Positions 13,073-24,592 of a stretch of DNA of 64,000 bases are shown here, in pieces. The notes beneath the pieces are model-generated. The model had not been told where the DNA came from. It ran no database searches and was given only the letters and a program-made list of their open reading frames with translations. Position 1 is the first letter of the stretch; the number at the start of each line of letters is the position of its first letter. The translations under genes were made by a program, and so were the position numbers. The stretch is from assembly GCA_028622995.1 (NCBI GenBank), contig JAJQJQ010000043.1, positions 310,001 to 374,000 on the forward strand, written 5' to 3'. Source of the stretch: Panagrolaimus kolymaensis. Its lineage: Eukaryota > Nematoda > Chromadorea > Rhabditida > Panagrolaimidae.

Positions 13073-15006
13073 AAAACTGGATAATGGTGTTACTTCACGC
13101 AAGAGGAGGATGGCATCCATTTGAATTAATATTTTTTTAAACTGCAGGTTATTGAATTGATGCAACAACAACAAAAAAACAAATTTTTAATAAATATCAG
13201 AGAAAAAAACTGTAAACAGAATAAATGTTACTTTCGGAATAAAAGCAACAGAATTGATAGATAAGTGTTTATTGAAATTTCAAGATGATTTTCGCTAATT
13301 GATTGATTTGCTTCTCTTTAGTTAAACTGCGTCATCAAAAGCTCGGGCTCCATAAAATAAAAACCGTAAAGAATGAAAGATTTTTTTTTCTAGAAAACTG
13401 TTTTGCCGTAAATTTTTTGGCTTTTATATTACTCTCATAAATTAACAAAAAAAAATCATAAAAACTGATTACAACGAGGAAAAAATGTTATAAGAAAAAA
13501 AAAATAAACTGTAATTTCAAAGAACATGAGAAATTTGTACCATTAGAAAGCAAACCAAAAAAAAATTGTTTAAACTGCGGAGAGTTTTCGTAAAGCCATT
13601 TTCAAAAATTTATTACAAAAAATATTTTTACTTTATTCTTCATCAATTGGCATATTTTTAAATCTTCAAAAAATAACCAACTCCATCAAACTATTTTCTT
13701 TTTTTGAACTTTAAACATAAACTGCCACGCCATCATTTTTTTTAGGCTCCCAAGATAAAAAACCACTAGAGACTTGTTGTCTTGAAACTTGAAGAAAGAA
13801 GACAGAAAAAAAACAAAGCAAATATATATTTCAAGAAAAAAGAAGTTGCCAAACTTATGTGTCTATTTTTAAGAATGATAAAAAGAAGCACTTACTGTCA
13901 CTTTTTTTCCAATTCTTTTTTTTTTTACTATGCCCCATAACTCTTGAGAATTTTCAAAAATTTGATAAAGTTGTCACAAAAAAAAATACTATAAAAAAAT
14001 AAAATAAAATTGAAAGTTTTTATAGATAAAAATTGTTTATAGTTTTTTAGATGGTTTCAAAGATATCAAAAAACAAAGAGGCAAAATAAATTGAAAAAAA
14101 TGCAGGGTTTTTATAAGTATTGTTATGGCGGAAAAAACTGAAGTGAGAGCTTTAAAATTTTGTAGACAATATTAAAGCAAAAAGTTGAAGTGGAAGAACT
14201 TTAAATGAGACTTTTTTAAAAACTGAGATTTTGCTGGATTCATTTTTAATTTGAAACAATTTTAATTTAGCCTTCATAAAGCATGGAATCTCACTATTTA
14301 TCGAAGAAAATTAAACTGCGTATTTATATGGTAGATTGAGGACTACAATATTTTTTGCAAACATCAATTAAATAAATAAAATATAAATATTAACTGTGTT
14401 CAACGTGATTTTAAAAATAAAAATAAAAATCGAGTAAAAATTAAGAAAATAAACTGTAAAAGATATTGAATTTAAATTAAATATTATCAAATTGAGAGCT
14501 AAATGGAGGACTAAAGAAGGTAAAACACATTTTTTATTTTTCTTAAAATCTATTATCGTTACTTTCATGTAGGTAAAAGAAAAACTGATGTATGGCACAA
14601 AAATAATCTAGCTAATTATCTTGTAGCGTGAGAAACTCTCAAATTTACTCAAAATATTCAAAGTTTAAAAAACGTTTTTTTTTTTACAAAAAAGGAAGGG
14701 ACAAAGAAACAAAAAGAAGCGAGAGCTAGTTTTATGTAAAAAAATGTTTTCGCGTGTTTTTTTTGGCATTGCTTTTGTTTTTGCTTTGCATTTTCCATTG
14801 TCTCAAAAATAAAAGAAGGGATGAAACTGACAACAGGAAAGGGGGAAACAATTAACATTCTTAATTGCTTAAATGAAGCTACTCTATGATGCTTTTTTTA
14901 ATAAAAAAAGAGAATTATAACCCCTCAAATGAGAAGATTTTAATTTAAAATTAAAAACTGAGGACCATTAGAGCTGGGATAATAAAGGATAAAAAAATAA
15001 AAACTG
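13073..15006 (+). repeat. Oriented AAACTG arrays (13073-13725, 14134-15006)
   Basis: About 19 plus-oriented copies in two clusters. Between them, 13726-14133 is A-rich and motif-free. No gene is supported. Confidence 0.7.
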
Positions 15007-15599
15007 GGCTATTATCTTATTTTTTGTCTTAAAATCAGAAGCTAAAGTAATTTCAAAAAAAAACCGAAGCTCGAGAGCGCAAAAAATTGACAAGACAAAT
15101 CCTTATTAGTTTATTCAGTCATTTTTTTTTCTTTCGTTTGCAAAAAAACCAAACCAAAAAATAAAAATGAGAAAAAATAAGAGAGCAAAGAATGCATTCA
15201 AATTATTAATTGATGTACAACATATGCGACACCATGTCCAAAAAAAGCTATGCTGCTCCTTTTTCTTCCTGAGTAAAATAAAAAAGAAGCAAAGACGCGA
15301 CGAGCATGAAACCAAAAAAAACTGAGTGGTGGGAAGAGAGAAAAATATTAATTATAACTCAACTCAAACAAAGTTCAAATATACTAATGTTGCAAAAGAA
15401 TAAGAAAAAAAACAAATAAGCTAAAGATGGGTTCAATTTTCGCAATTCTTCGTTTTCTTTTTTTAAACAAATAAACATCTGAAGTGCGAGAAATAGAATA
15501 AATATGGGTTCTATTTATAAAAGAAAAATAAATTTCTTTCATAATTAAAAAAGTGAGAGGCAAGCATCTAAAATTTTTTTTGGCGAAAATAGATTTACA
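15007..15599. other. Motif-poor stretch
   Basis: One AAACTG near 15320 only. It holds A-rich sequence with CATATGCGACACCATGTCC near 15220 and no recognised gene. Confidence 0.25.
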
Positions 15600-16695
15600 A
15601 ATAACTGTGAAAGTTTAAGAAAAACCTATTTTTTTATTACGTGCTATTAAACTGTAAATCGTATTCAAATCAGGAATCTTATGAAAATATTTTATAATCA
15701 AATATTTTTAATTTTTATCTTTAAAACTGTCTTCAGCGAACGAAGCCCCCATAGGCAAATTTTTGGTAGAGTTTTTTCATGATTGAAAAAAAGCTTGTAA
15801 ATAAAGTTTTTGGAAATTACAAAAAACTGACTATTTTTTTTACGTAAACTAAAAAAACTTTTAATATTGATAGTAATTGGTAAACAGTTTTCCTGTGATT
15901 GTGTCGCTATCAATTATCAAGGAAATTATTTAATTTTTTTTACTATTTTTTCTTCTCAAAAACTGACATTATCTTAATCTCGGTCATTATAAATTATAAA
16001 TTTAATTTTAAAAAACTGTACATTTAAAAAAAAAATTGAAAACTGTAATATGTTTTCTGAGTTCTGGAATTCTCGATTTCTTCTAAATGGGTCGTGAATT
16101 CCTAATGAAATCACGCGTGAGTTTATAACAACAGAATCCTAATTTATATTTTCTAAACTGCAGTTTGATATTTAATAGAGTAAAAAAAGTTGTTAGTAAT
16201 CTTAACAAATAATTATCATTTATATTTTTTAAACTGTGAGCAAAAACTATAGTGGGAAAAATAAAATAAAAACTGTCAACCACAATGAACTTTCATTGCA
16301 AGTTCGTAAACTATAGAGGATCACTTACATAAAATTAAATAAAAAAAACTGTTCTTTGACTAACAGGTGAAAACAAAGAAAGAAAACAAAATGCCGGTAA
16401 AAAATCAAACAAAAAAACTGTAAACAATAACAAATGCATTTAAAAAAAGTTTAAAAAGCTTGGGTTGGAAGAAAAAAAAAATAAACTGCAAATAAAAAAA
16501 GCAAAATCAAAGCCTTTGAATTTGATTTCTTACAACCAATAAAAAAATAAGATGGAAGGAAGAGGGAAGAAAAGAAAGAAAGGGAATGCCATTTTTTTTA
16601 TTCGATTTTATATGTGAGCTTTTTAAAAGTTTTTTATCTTTGAACAAAGAACAAAAAAGAAAAAAGATCAAGGAAATATGAAGAAAATAAAACTG
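15600..16695 (+). repeat. Oriented AAACTG array
   Basis: Thirteen plus-oriented copies in about 1.1 kb of otherwise unremarkable AT-rich DNA. Confidence 0.75.
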
Positions 16696-17263
16696 AATAA
16701 GCGCTAGAAATAGTTTTGCTATAAAAAAATTCAAGAAGCTCTCAATTTTTTTACCTGAATAACATAAATTTTTTTTTCATTCCTTTTTTTATTACTTTTT
16801 TTCTTCATTTTCGCGCCATTGACCCTAATCAAAGAAAAAAAAAGAAAAGAAAAAAGAAGGAAGAATAAATCACTTGTCAAATAATCATCTCTCTCTCTTC
16901 CCTCTCTTCTCTCACTTGGTTGCTTGGCTATAGCTATCTTTTTTTTTTCTTCCACCTGGTAGCAATGAAGCAATGATACTGACTGCATTGGCGGCGGCAG
17001 AGGCTTTTTGGAAGAAAGAAAAAATGGCGGAGAGGTGGATAGATGGATGAGGAGCAAAAGAATGAATTTATATTTATTGTTTTTTTCAAAGTAACAAATT
17101 TTTTCTTTCTTTGGCAGAAGAAAGCATGCGGCAAGAATTTTTTGAGAGATAAAAAAAGAAAGCAATAAAATGGGTAAAAAAAGTGATTTGATTTATTCAA
17201 GTTTTAAAGGAAAAAGTCAAGGTGGTGGCAGAAAAAAAAAAGATAAAAGGGCAAAGGTGAAAA
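16696..17263. promoter_or_regulatory. Motif-free island with CT-rich and GGCGGCGG sequence
   Basis: Contains TCTCTCTCTTCCCTCTC, TAGCTATCT (16931-16939), CTTCCACCTG (16949-16958, an E-box-like core) and GGCGGCGGCAGAGG. The same TAGCTATCT and CTTCCACCTG recur together in the next large island (19.8 kb). Regulatory function is inferred. Confidence 0.4.
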
Positions 17264-19735
17264 AAAACTGATGTTGTTGTGGAATTTTCAAGATTATTAT
17301 AATTTTATAACTGGAAATAGAAAATTTCACGGAGAGTTAAAAAAGTATTTTTCTTAAATATCTTTAAATAAAAACTGTTGTTGTTATTACAGAATGTTCG
17401 TGCAAAAAATTTTTTGTTTAAATTCAAAGGAATAAACTGGAGATGATTTTTAATTTTTGATGAGTTTTTACAATCTTAAAATTTAAAAACTATATTTTTT
17501 TATAAATTAAAACTGGAGATTTTTTTTATCATGACGAATTTACTTTATATTTAAACTGTTGATGCTCATATAAAACTGCTTTCAAAATGATAAAATAACG
17601 ATTAATAAAAAAAACTGCAAAAAAGAAAAGTCGCTTGTAAAATAATTTTAAAATAAAATAAAAACTGGTCCGAGCACAGCTATTTTGGCAGAGACATTGT
17701 TGGGATATAAAAACTGCATCAAATTTAAGAATGGCAAAAAAAATAATAACTGGACCCTCGATTATAAATTGGATTAAACTGTTTGCATGGATATTCCATC
17801 GAAGGGAAAACTCTTCTGATTAGAATAAATTCTTTTTCTTTGATTCAAAAAAATAATTAAACTGATAAAATGGGTGGGCATCTAAGTGATTTTTATTAAA
17901 TATTTCTTTCGTAATTTTTGAGAAATCTCTTAAAGAAAAAAACTGTTTCCAGATTAATAAAAATGTGAGAAAAAAACTGAATACTCTTGTTTAGATAAAT
18001 TTATTTTTTTAGCGAAATTAAAAGGCTAAACTTTATAAAAATATTTTTTAAGATTAACTGAAATAATAAAAATTTACAAAAAAAAACTGAGTAAGTGGAG
18101 ATAGCAACAGTGGATATCATAAATGACAGAAGAATTTTTTTAATAAAAATGTAAAAATGATAAATCATACAAAAAACCTTTAATTAATTAATTTAAAACT
18201 GTCCCCCATATAAAATCGCCGTTTTCCAAAATAAAACTGTAGAGCAAATAGACTCTTTGGATTTTGTAAACTGTTTAATAAAATAAATTCTTGAAAACTA
18301 TATCAAATAATCCAAAATAAATTTTTCTAAAGAGAAGGTTAAAACAATAAAACTGAACATTAAAATTAATAAAAACAAGTCTAGGAAAACCTGCGACAAA
18401 AAGCCCTGTTCCTTTTTTTCATCAAATTTAAGACAAGTTCAAGCATGTCAAATATATTTTTTTATATTTTCAAGCTCATCAAAAAAATTTTCCACATTGT
18501 CGACTCATTTATTTTTTCTTTTTAGCACGTTATTAGATTTTTTCTTTATTTTTTTCTCAAACATATTTGTTGAGTTATTTATTTTAAAACCTAAACAAAA
18601 AAAAATATGCGCCAAAAAAAAAGAAAGATAAACGTCAAACAAAAAATCTCTTTCATTTTCGCAGATTTCAGCCACATGTCTTTTCTTCTTTTTTCTTCCA
18701 ATCCAAAATCTAATGCATTTGGCAGGTCAATATGGTTGGAAGAGGAAAAAAATGTGAAAAAAAAAAATTCTTCAAGCTCAAACAAAAAAATAAATGGAAG
18801 CTCTATTTTTAACTGAAGCAAGCATGGTGGGATAAAGTAAACCAAAACTGACACATTGAGAAATAAAATTGTTGAGAAAAAGAAAAATCAACAATTTTGA
18901 TTGGATCACAACTGAGAGCTGTGGGAAGGAATTGATAATTATAAGGGAAAGCAAAAATAAAAACTGAACCAAAGAAATATTCCACCAAGAAACATTTTTA
19001 TTTTTGATAGAATAAATTTTGTAAGAAAATAAAACTGAGTATTTGCGCCTTTGTTTAATGGTAACACTTTGTATTCGAAGAAGAAAAACTGACTAAACTT
19101 TCATTTCAAAACCATATAAAAAAATGGTAATCTTTGAAGTAAAAAATCAAAGATGCTCCACATTTTGATAGATACAAGAAGAAGGAATAAAAAAATATAA
19201 ACTGATGAGACAATAAGAGGCGCTCGACCAACAAAAAAAACTATCAAAAAATAAATAAAACTGAAATATGCTTTAGACCAAACTTATTTACAAAGAAGAA
19301 ATTTATTAGAAATAATATTTAAAAACTGGGATTTCCCGCTTTGTTCGGTTATTGAAAAAACTGTAATTTTTTGAGTTCGAAGGAAAGAAAAAATTCCAAT
19401 GAAATGAAAAAACTTTTTCTTTCAAAAATAAAGTTGTCTGTCTTTTTCATTCTCCGAAAAAAATATTTTATTTTTCATTGAAATTTTATGAATTTAAAAA
19501 CTGGCAATCATTACGATCCTTGATCATCAAAAAGAAATTTAAATCTAAATAAATCCAAATTTAAGGCTTTTTTAAACTGACTAACAACACAAAGGCAAAG
19601 CAAAGAAATGATGAAAAACTTAATTAAGATCTTTGATCGCCTAAAAAATTCAAATTTTTGAAAACTAAGTGATTGACAAATAAAATAAAAGAAATAAATT
19701 TAAATATGAGATAATAAAAACTTTTTTTAAACTGA
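17264..19735 (+). repeat. Dense oriented AAACTG arrays (17264-18356, 18808-19735)
   Basis: About 21 copies in the first 1.1 kb (mean spacing ~55 bp) and twelve in the second part, all plus-oriented. The gap 18357-18807 is motif-free and pyrimidine-rich, without a recognised gene. Confidence 0.8.
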
Positions 19736-20320
19736 AAAAAGAAAATAACAAAAAAATTATTTGCGAATAATTGATGGAGGAAAAAAAAATTAGGCGGTAG
19801 CTATCTAGCTAGCTTCTTCCAATCTTTTCTTTTGATCGTTGTTTGTTGCCTCTCTTTTTTTTTTATCCATTCTTTCTTTCCTTCCACCTGTTTTTCTTTT
19901 TTATTGTTTTTCAGTTACTACCACTTGGAAAAAAATAGCGCTAAATCCAACAGCTTTTAAAACTTGTCAATAATCAAATATCTTTATTTTCTTATATTTT
20001 TTTCTTCCATCATTACCGCCGATGAAAATGATGGCGGCGGTGGTAGTGTGGCGGAGGTAATGGTTAGTCATTCTTTATTTTTTCCCCTCTCATTTGTTAG
20101 TTAGTTTGATTGTTGTTGATTTGAGGCTCAAGAATAAAAGGGATATATATAAAAAAGTTGTTGATGGCAGCTACAAACTAGCAGCAGCATGTGAGAGAAG
20201 AGTGAGAAAAAAACGATTTGTGTAGAAATAAATGTGTTTGAGGTGTTTGCAATTTATTTGTTAAATAATTGGTTTTTTTTCTTCTTCTTTGAAGATCAAA
20301 TAATAAACTTGTAACAAAAA
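19736..20320. promoter_or_regulatory. Motif-free island with GGCGGCGG and CTTCCACCTG
   Basis: Holds TAGCTATCT (19798-19806), CTTCCACCTG (19881-19890), GATGGCGGCGGTGGTAGTG and GCAGCAGCATG. It marks the border after which the AAACTG array stops for 5.9 kb. Regulatory role inferred. Confidence 0.4.
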
Positions 20321-20396
20321 AAACTGTTAAAAAAGACACTCCATCGAGTATGTAAGTCGATTAAATGATGGAGCAAAATTTACAAGGGTTTTTCTC

Positions 20397-20603
20397 TTAA
20401 AGGACCATATACATTTCATCTTTTTTTCAAACACGCGGCTGGATATTCCATCATGCTGCAATATTGCAAAGCCAGTAAAGTACAGTAATTTGAACGTAAA
20501 ATTACTGTACATTACTGTACTTTACGGGCTTTGCAATATTGCAGCATGATGGAATATCCAGCCGCGTGTTTGAAAAAAAGATGAAATAAACAGGGCCCTT
20601 TAA
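20397..20603. mobile_element. Foldback MITE bounded by TTAA
   Basis: Two ~100 bp arms are inverted copies of each other at about 90-95% identity and share the cores ACACGCGGCTGGATATTCC and ATCATGCTGCAATATTGC. The centre carries repeated ATTACTGTAC units. Both ends abut TTAA (20397-20400 and 20600-20603), followed inward by AGGRCC. TTAA target duplication is the piggyBac habit, so a non-autonomous piggyBac-like element is the best guess. No transposase is present, and the element lacks the oriented AAACTG motif. Confidence 0.75.
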
Positions 20604-20908
20604 GCATCATTCATCAATTGAGATTAGAGACAATTAACAACCTTGTTACCTTGAATTCAAAGCATACGCAAGAAAAAGAAACAAAATGTTTTTCCAAAGT
20701 TTGCAACAAAAATTTTTGTGCATAAAAGTTACAACACGTTCAAGCACTTGAAAAGATAATTTTAACATAAACCATCGCTATAATGGATATCAAAAAGTGA
20801 AAAATTAGATACACTTTTGGTTATAAAATATTGTAATGGAATCCCAAAATTTCTATCAAAAACTCCTAGGATTACTGTATTTATATCTTCAATCATTGCT
20901 TATCCACC

Positions 20909-21084
20909 ATATAAGACGCCGATATTTAAAAAGTTTTAGGACAGTGCTAAATTTCTCACTTTTTTGAAAAAGTGTCTCTTTTGCCATTTTTTTCAATTGA
21001 TTTTTTTGGCAAAAGAGACACTTTTTCAAAAAAGTGCGAAATTTAGCACTGTCCTAAAACTTTTTAAATATCGGCGTCTTATAT
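20909..21084. mobile_element. Near-perfect foldback MITE with TA ends
   Basis: The arms 20909-20986 and 21008-21084 match over about 78 bp with a single visible mismatch (TTCTCAC versus TTCGCAC). The outer ends read ATATAAGACGCCGATA and its complement, and the loop is T-rich around CAATTG. A TA duplication at the ends would fit a Tc1/mariner-type non-autonomous element. Arm identity indicates a recent origin. Confidence 0.75.
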
Positions 21085-21721
21085 CTTCTGTAATCAAAAA
21101 TTTTCATTTGTTTATAATTTTTTTTGTATGCTTCTCAATCATGAACATGTTTCTTTTTTCATTCAAATGAAGCAACTATCATTTCCCCTCTAAATGTGAA
21201 TGTGATGGTCAAAAACCAAACAAGCGAATTAAGAAATACGATCCCTCAATAGTTTTCCATAAAAATAGCAAAGGCAGTATTAAAAGAGAGTATGAAACTA
21301 CAAGCAAATGCATATGCAAATTTAAGAAAAAAAAATCACAATCTTCACAAACATAAACCTTTTTGACCTCCAAACGTTGCTCGACGACGCGTTTCGTTAT
21401 GAACTTAATTAGTACAAAATGTATTTGGATTTGATTGGGGAGCTCCTTCTTGCCAATGAAGATAATCCATCGGTGAACCATCATCACTCCATCAGATGAT
21501 ACACCACCACCACAAACAACAATGAATCCACCTTTTGATAAAGCTTTGATGCAAGAAAGTTATGAGCTATATCAGATAAACCAATGATTGATTATCTTCC
21601 CTGCTTCTTTGTTTCATCAAAAACCTCTGCATTTCATTTCCTTCCATACCAAATGCAAGAAAATCCTAACCAAACAAAGAATAAGTAAAAACAACAAAAG
21701 CAAAGAATGAAGATAAAACTT

Positions 21722-21727
21722 TTTATT
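21722..21727 (-). terminator. Candidate poly(A) signal of the anillin-like gene
   Basis: AATAAA on the minus strand about 95 nt after the stop codon, a normal distance for a nematode 3' UTR. Confidence 0.45.
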
Positions 21728-21819
21728 AATACTCTTTAATAAGTTTCACAACACATAAAAACATTTAAAATTTAGACAACAATAAAATAGAAGAATAAAT
21801 AATTTTGAGGTTCTTCCTT

Positions 21820-24077
21820 TTAACCATCACCACGAATAACTTCCAATATGATATTAAGTGTTCGAAGCCAATGGTTGAAGTTGTCTTCATTTTCGATTCC
21901 AATCAACATTTTCTTATGATCATGACGCTGTTCTCCACGAGCCAAGGTAACGATATTGATGCAGAAAGTGAATAGTTGTTCTTCTGGATCTTGAGTAAAT
22001 GGAACCAATTCTTCATCACAGATAGTTGAGCAATCAACGATAAATTTTGGTGCTTCTAATGGACCGCCAGCTTCAGGAATGGTGAAGAAACTGATAATAC
22101 CATCTTTCATTATGACGAAAAAGTCCACAGGTTCAATATCATCATTTTCAGCAAACATTTTCTGAAAACAGAAACAACATAAAAGTTATACATAAGGAAA
22201 CAAGCGAACATACCCATACACCTTTCACTTCAATTGATAGTTCACTAGGCAATGGAGATACTTTGGTATTGATTTCGACCGTTCCATCAAACGGATAAAT
22301 AGGATGATCCAAATTGACATGAAATTGACCAACAGATGAACGATGAAGAGTAAACCTTCCAGCAGGGTGAAATGAAGTCGTAACATCTTCTTCTTTCTTT
22401 GATCCAATACTTGCATTCAGATTCGTAGAATGTGGAGTTATCTTTGCTAAAAAAGTACTCATTATTAAAAGATTCTGCTTTGAAACACTTACATAATAAG
22501 CTGAATGCCTTCTTTGCCACGTTTTTTGTAGCCTTCTCCCGTGGAGTAAGTTTCATAAGATAGATACAAAAGTCAATTTGAAAGTCCAATGGAAGGTTCT
22601 TGAAGACGATTATTTCATCGATGTGGATGGAGCGAGATTTCAATCGGCCAGTATCAGAAAGTTGAAACAATTGTGTTGCGATGACTTTTTCATTCGTGGA
22701 ACCAACAACTATGAAGACATAATCAGTATCTAAAACATAAAAGAACGATAATAAACATAATGAAAAGCATGGAAACTCACTAGTGTTTGCATTGTTTAAG
22801 TAATAAGAACGTCCAAGTAGAATATCCATATTGAAGATAGTGAAGGTTGATCGAACAGTCATTGAAAGAGGTGGAGGTCCAACTGCCATATGTTGAAAAG
22901 TTTGTACACGAGCTATTAATTCTTTGTAAGTTGTTATCCGAAGTTCCGAGATCAAAAGCAGAGCATGAGCACAAATTTCATTCCATGAGTAGTTTTTTTT
23001 CTCTTTCTTATGCCAATACGTAACAGTTTCTTTAGCTTCGTGAAGTCGATTTGTTTCATTGGTGAGTTTGACACGTAATCGCTAAAAATGACAACATGTT
23101 ATAAGAATGATAGCAAAAAGAGTGAACAACAAACCGAATGAAATCTTTCAAAATCAGATTCTGGAATATATCGATTTGTAGTTTCAAAGGAGACCAACGA
23201 ATCATCAAGATTTAGTCGACGAAGAGCATGACCATGTTGTTGAAAAGATGCCAATGAACTTGAAGGTGGGAAAACGTTTCTCATCATGTTGGGATTATAA
23301 GCTTCACGACGTTGAGATGAGACACGAAGAGCAAGATTAGGCGTCGGAATTGAAGCAAAAGATGTCGTATAAGTAGCGTATTTAGGATGACCCTCATCAC
23401 TGATACTTGGCCGAAGTTCATGATTACGATGTTGAGGAGCTGGGCGAAGATTTGAAGAACGAGAATCAGGTGTCCAATGATGAGATGGAAGAGTTTTGGA
23501 TGCTGGTAGACGAGGTTTTTTGAACGTTGAAAGATTTTCACCAGAAGATTCACCAAAATTTTGTCGTCTTTCTTGTCCGTTCTCAGATGGAAGAAGAAAA
23601 TTTCTAAATTGATTTGATGTTTTCAAACAATTTTCTTTTTCATATCGCGGAGGAGGATCATTTCTGTTGGCTCTTTCCTTCTCAGCATTTTTCCATTTTG
23701 CCAATACATTCTTGAAAACAGGAGGGTTCACATCTATTTGTTCTTGCCTACGTTCATCAAATTCTTCATGAAGCCGCTAAAAAATCAAAAGTTAGTGCTT
23801 TGTTTAGTAAACAAAATCAGATAATAACAAGATAAAACAAAGAAAAAAGTAATACCTGTGGAAAATGTTGTGGCCTGATAGTAAATCCTTCATAAAGTTT
23901 ATCATAATATCCAGGATCAGAATCATCAGGTTCATCAGAAGAATGATGAGGTCTCTTGTAACCACCACCAACGACATTATTTGAAGCAAATTGATGACGA
24001 GAAATTGGAGTTTTTTGAATTCCAGAAACTGATGGCGGTGGTGAAGGAAAATCATCAGCATCCATATATTCATCCAT
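21820..24077 (-). CDS. Anillin-family cytoskeletal scaffold, 658 aa, six exons
   Basis: Exons in transcript order: 24077-23856, 23776-23135, 23081-22781, 22729-22493, 22446-22214, 22161-21820. All join in frame with GT/AG ends (1977 nt). Anillins crosslink actin, myosin, septins and RhoA at the cleavage furrow or in germline intercellular bridges. The first ~290 residues are low-complexity and polar (Pro/Ser/Asn/Arg-rich). From about 289 comes a helical, charged stretch (RLRVKLTNETNRLHEAKE) that fits the start of the anillin homology domain. It is followed by a beta-rich C2-like segment (FIVVGSTNEKVIATQLF; LPLDFQIDFCIYLMKL). The last ~120 residues fit the C-terminal PH domain, ending in the helix FNHWLRTLNIILEVIR. 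At 658 aa it is short, closer to the small nematode anillins than to a full-length myosin/actin-binding form, and I see no clear N-terminal actin- or myosin-binding motif. Introns are 46-79 bp and carry none of the AAACTG motif. The start follows an A-rich leader and begins MDEYMDADDF. Which paralogue it is remains open. Confidence 0.82.
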
Positions 24078-24592
24078 TTTTTCTTGAAAGCAGCACTTCT
24101 TTGATGAGCAACAATAAAAATGTTTGATTGAAACAAAAAATAAATGCAAAGTGATTGCAAAAAAAAATTTACTTGAAATTTGCAAAGTTGCAAAAAAACA
24201 TTGAAGAAGAAAAATGACTGCACGCTGCTTTTTTTCGTGTTGAGATTATTTTGGGTGATGGCAACTAACGTTTGCTGGATTTTTTTTTCTAACTTTTTTT
24301 TGCAATCAAAGTTGCTGTTGTTGCTGAATGCAGAAATTTCATGGCTTATTTTTTTCTCATATTTTTTTATTGAAAACTTGTTATACTAATAATAATAATG
24401 CAACTAAAGAAGATGTAAATACGAAGCTCAGAATTAGTAAGAGCACCAAACTTGTGTCATAGCTGCTTTTTTTTAACATAAATTTTACTTTTGCATTAAC
24501 TTTTATTATTCACAACAAAACCTAGCATAAACATTTACAACAATAATAAAGTATCAAAAAACTACAAAACGATGTAAAAAATAACAATTGAA
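24078..24592. promoter_or_regulatory. Spacer between the SAM-ankyrin and anillin-like genes
   Basis: About 515 bp between same-strand genes. It should hold the 3' UTR of the ankyrin gene and the promoter or leader of the anillin gene. No spliced-leader acceptor was singled out, and no AAACTG is present. Confidence 0.4.

Larger units (their letters stand above)
20604..21819. other. Gene-free spacer with a foldback, 3' of the anillin-like gene
   Basis: Apart from the foldback at 20909-21084, I see ordinary AT-rich sequence with CACCACCACCAC near 21503 and no supported gene or AAACTG array. Confidence 0.4.

Noticed and set aside
16731..17200. Overlapping 144- and 88-codon open frames on the minus strand
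   Set aside because: They overlap each other in different frames and consist of Lys/Phe/Ser-rich low complexity from A/T and CT runs; this is better read as a motif-free regulatory island.
24078..24592. Operon of the SAM-ankyrin and anillin-like genes
   Set aside because: Same strand and close, but ~515 bp apart rather than the usual ~100 bp, and no trans-splice signal could be singled out.
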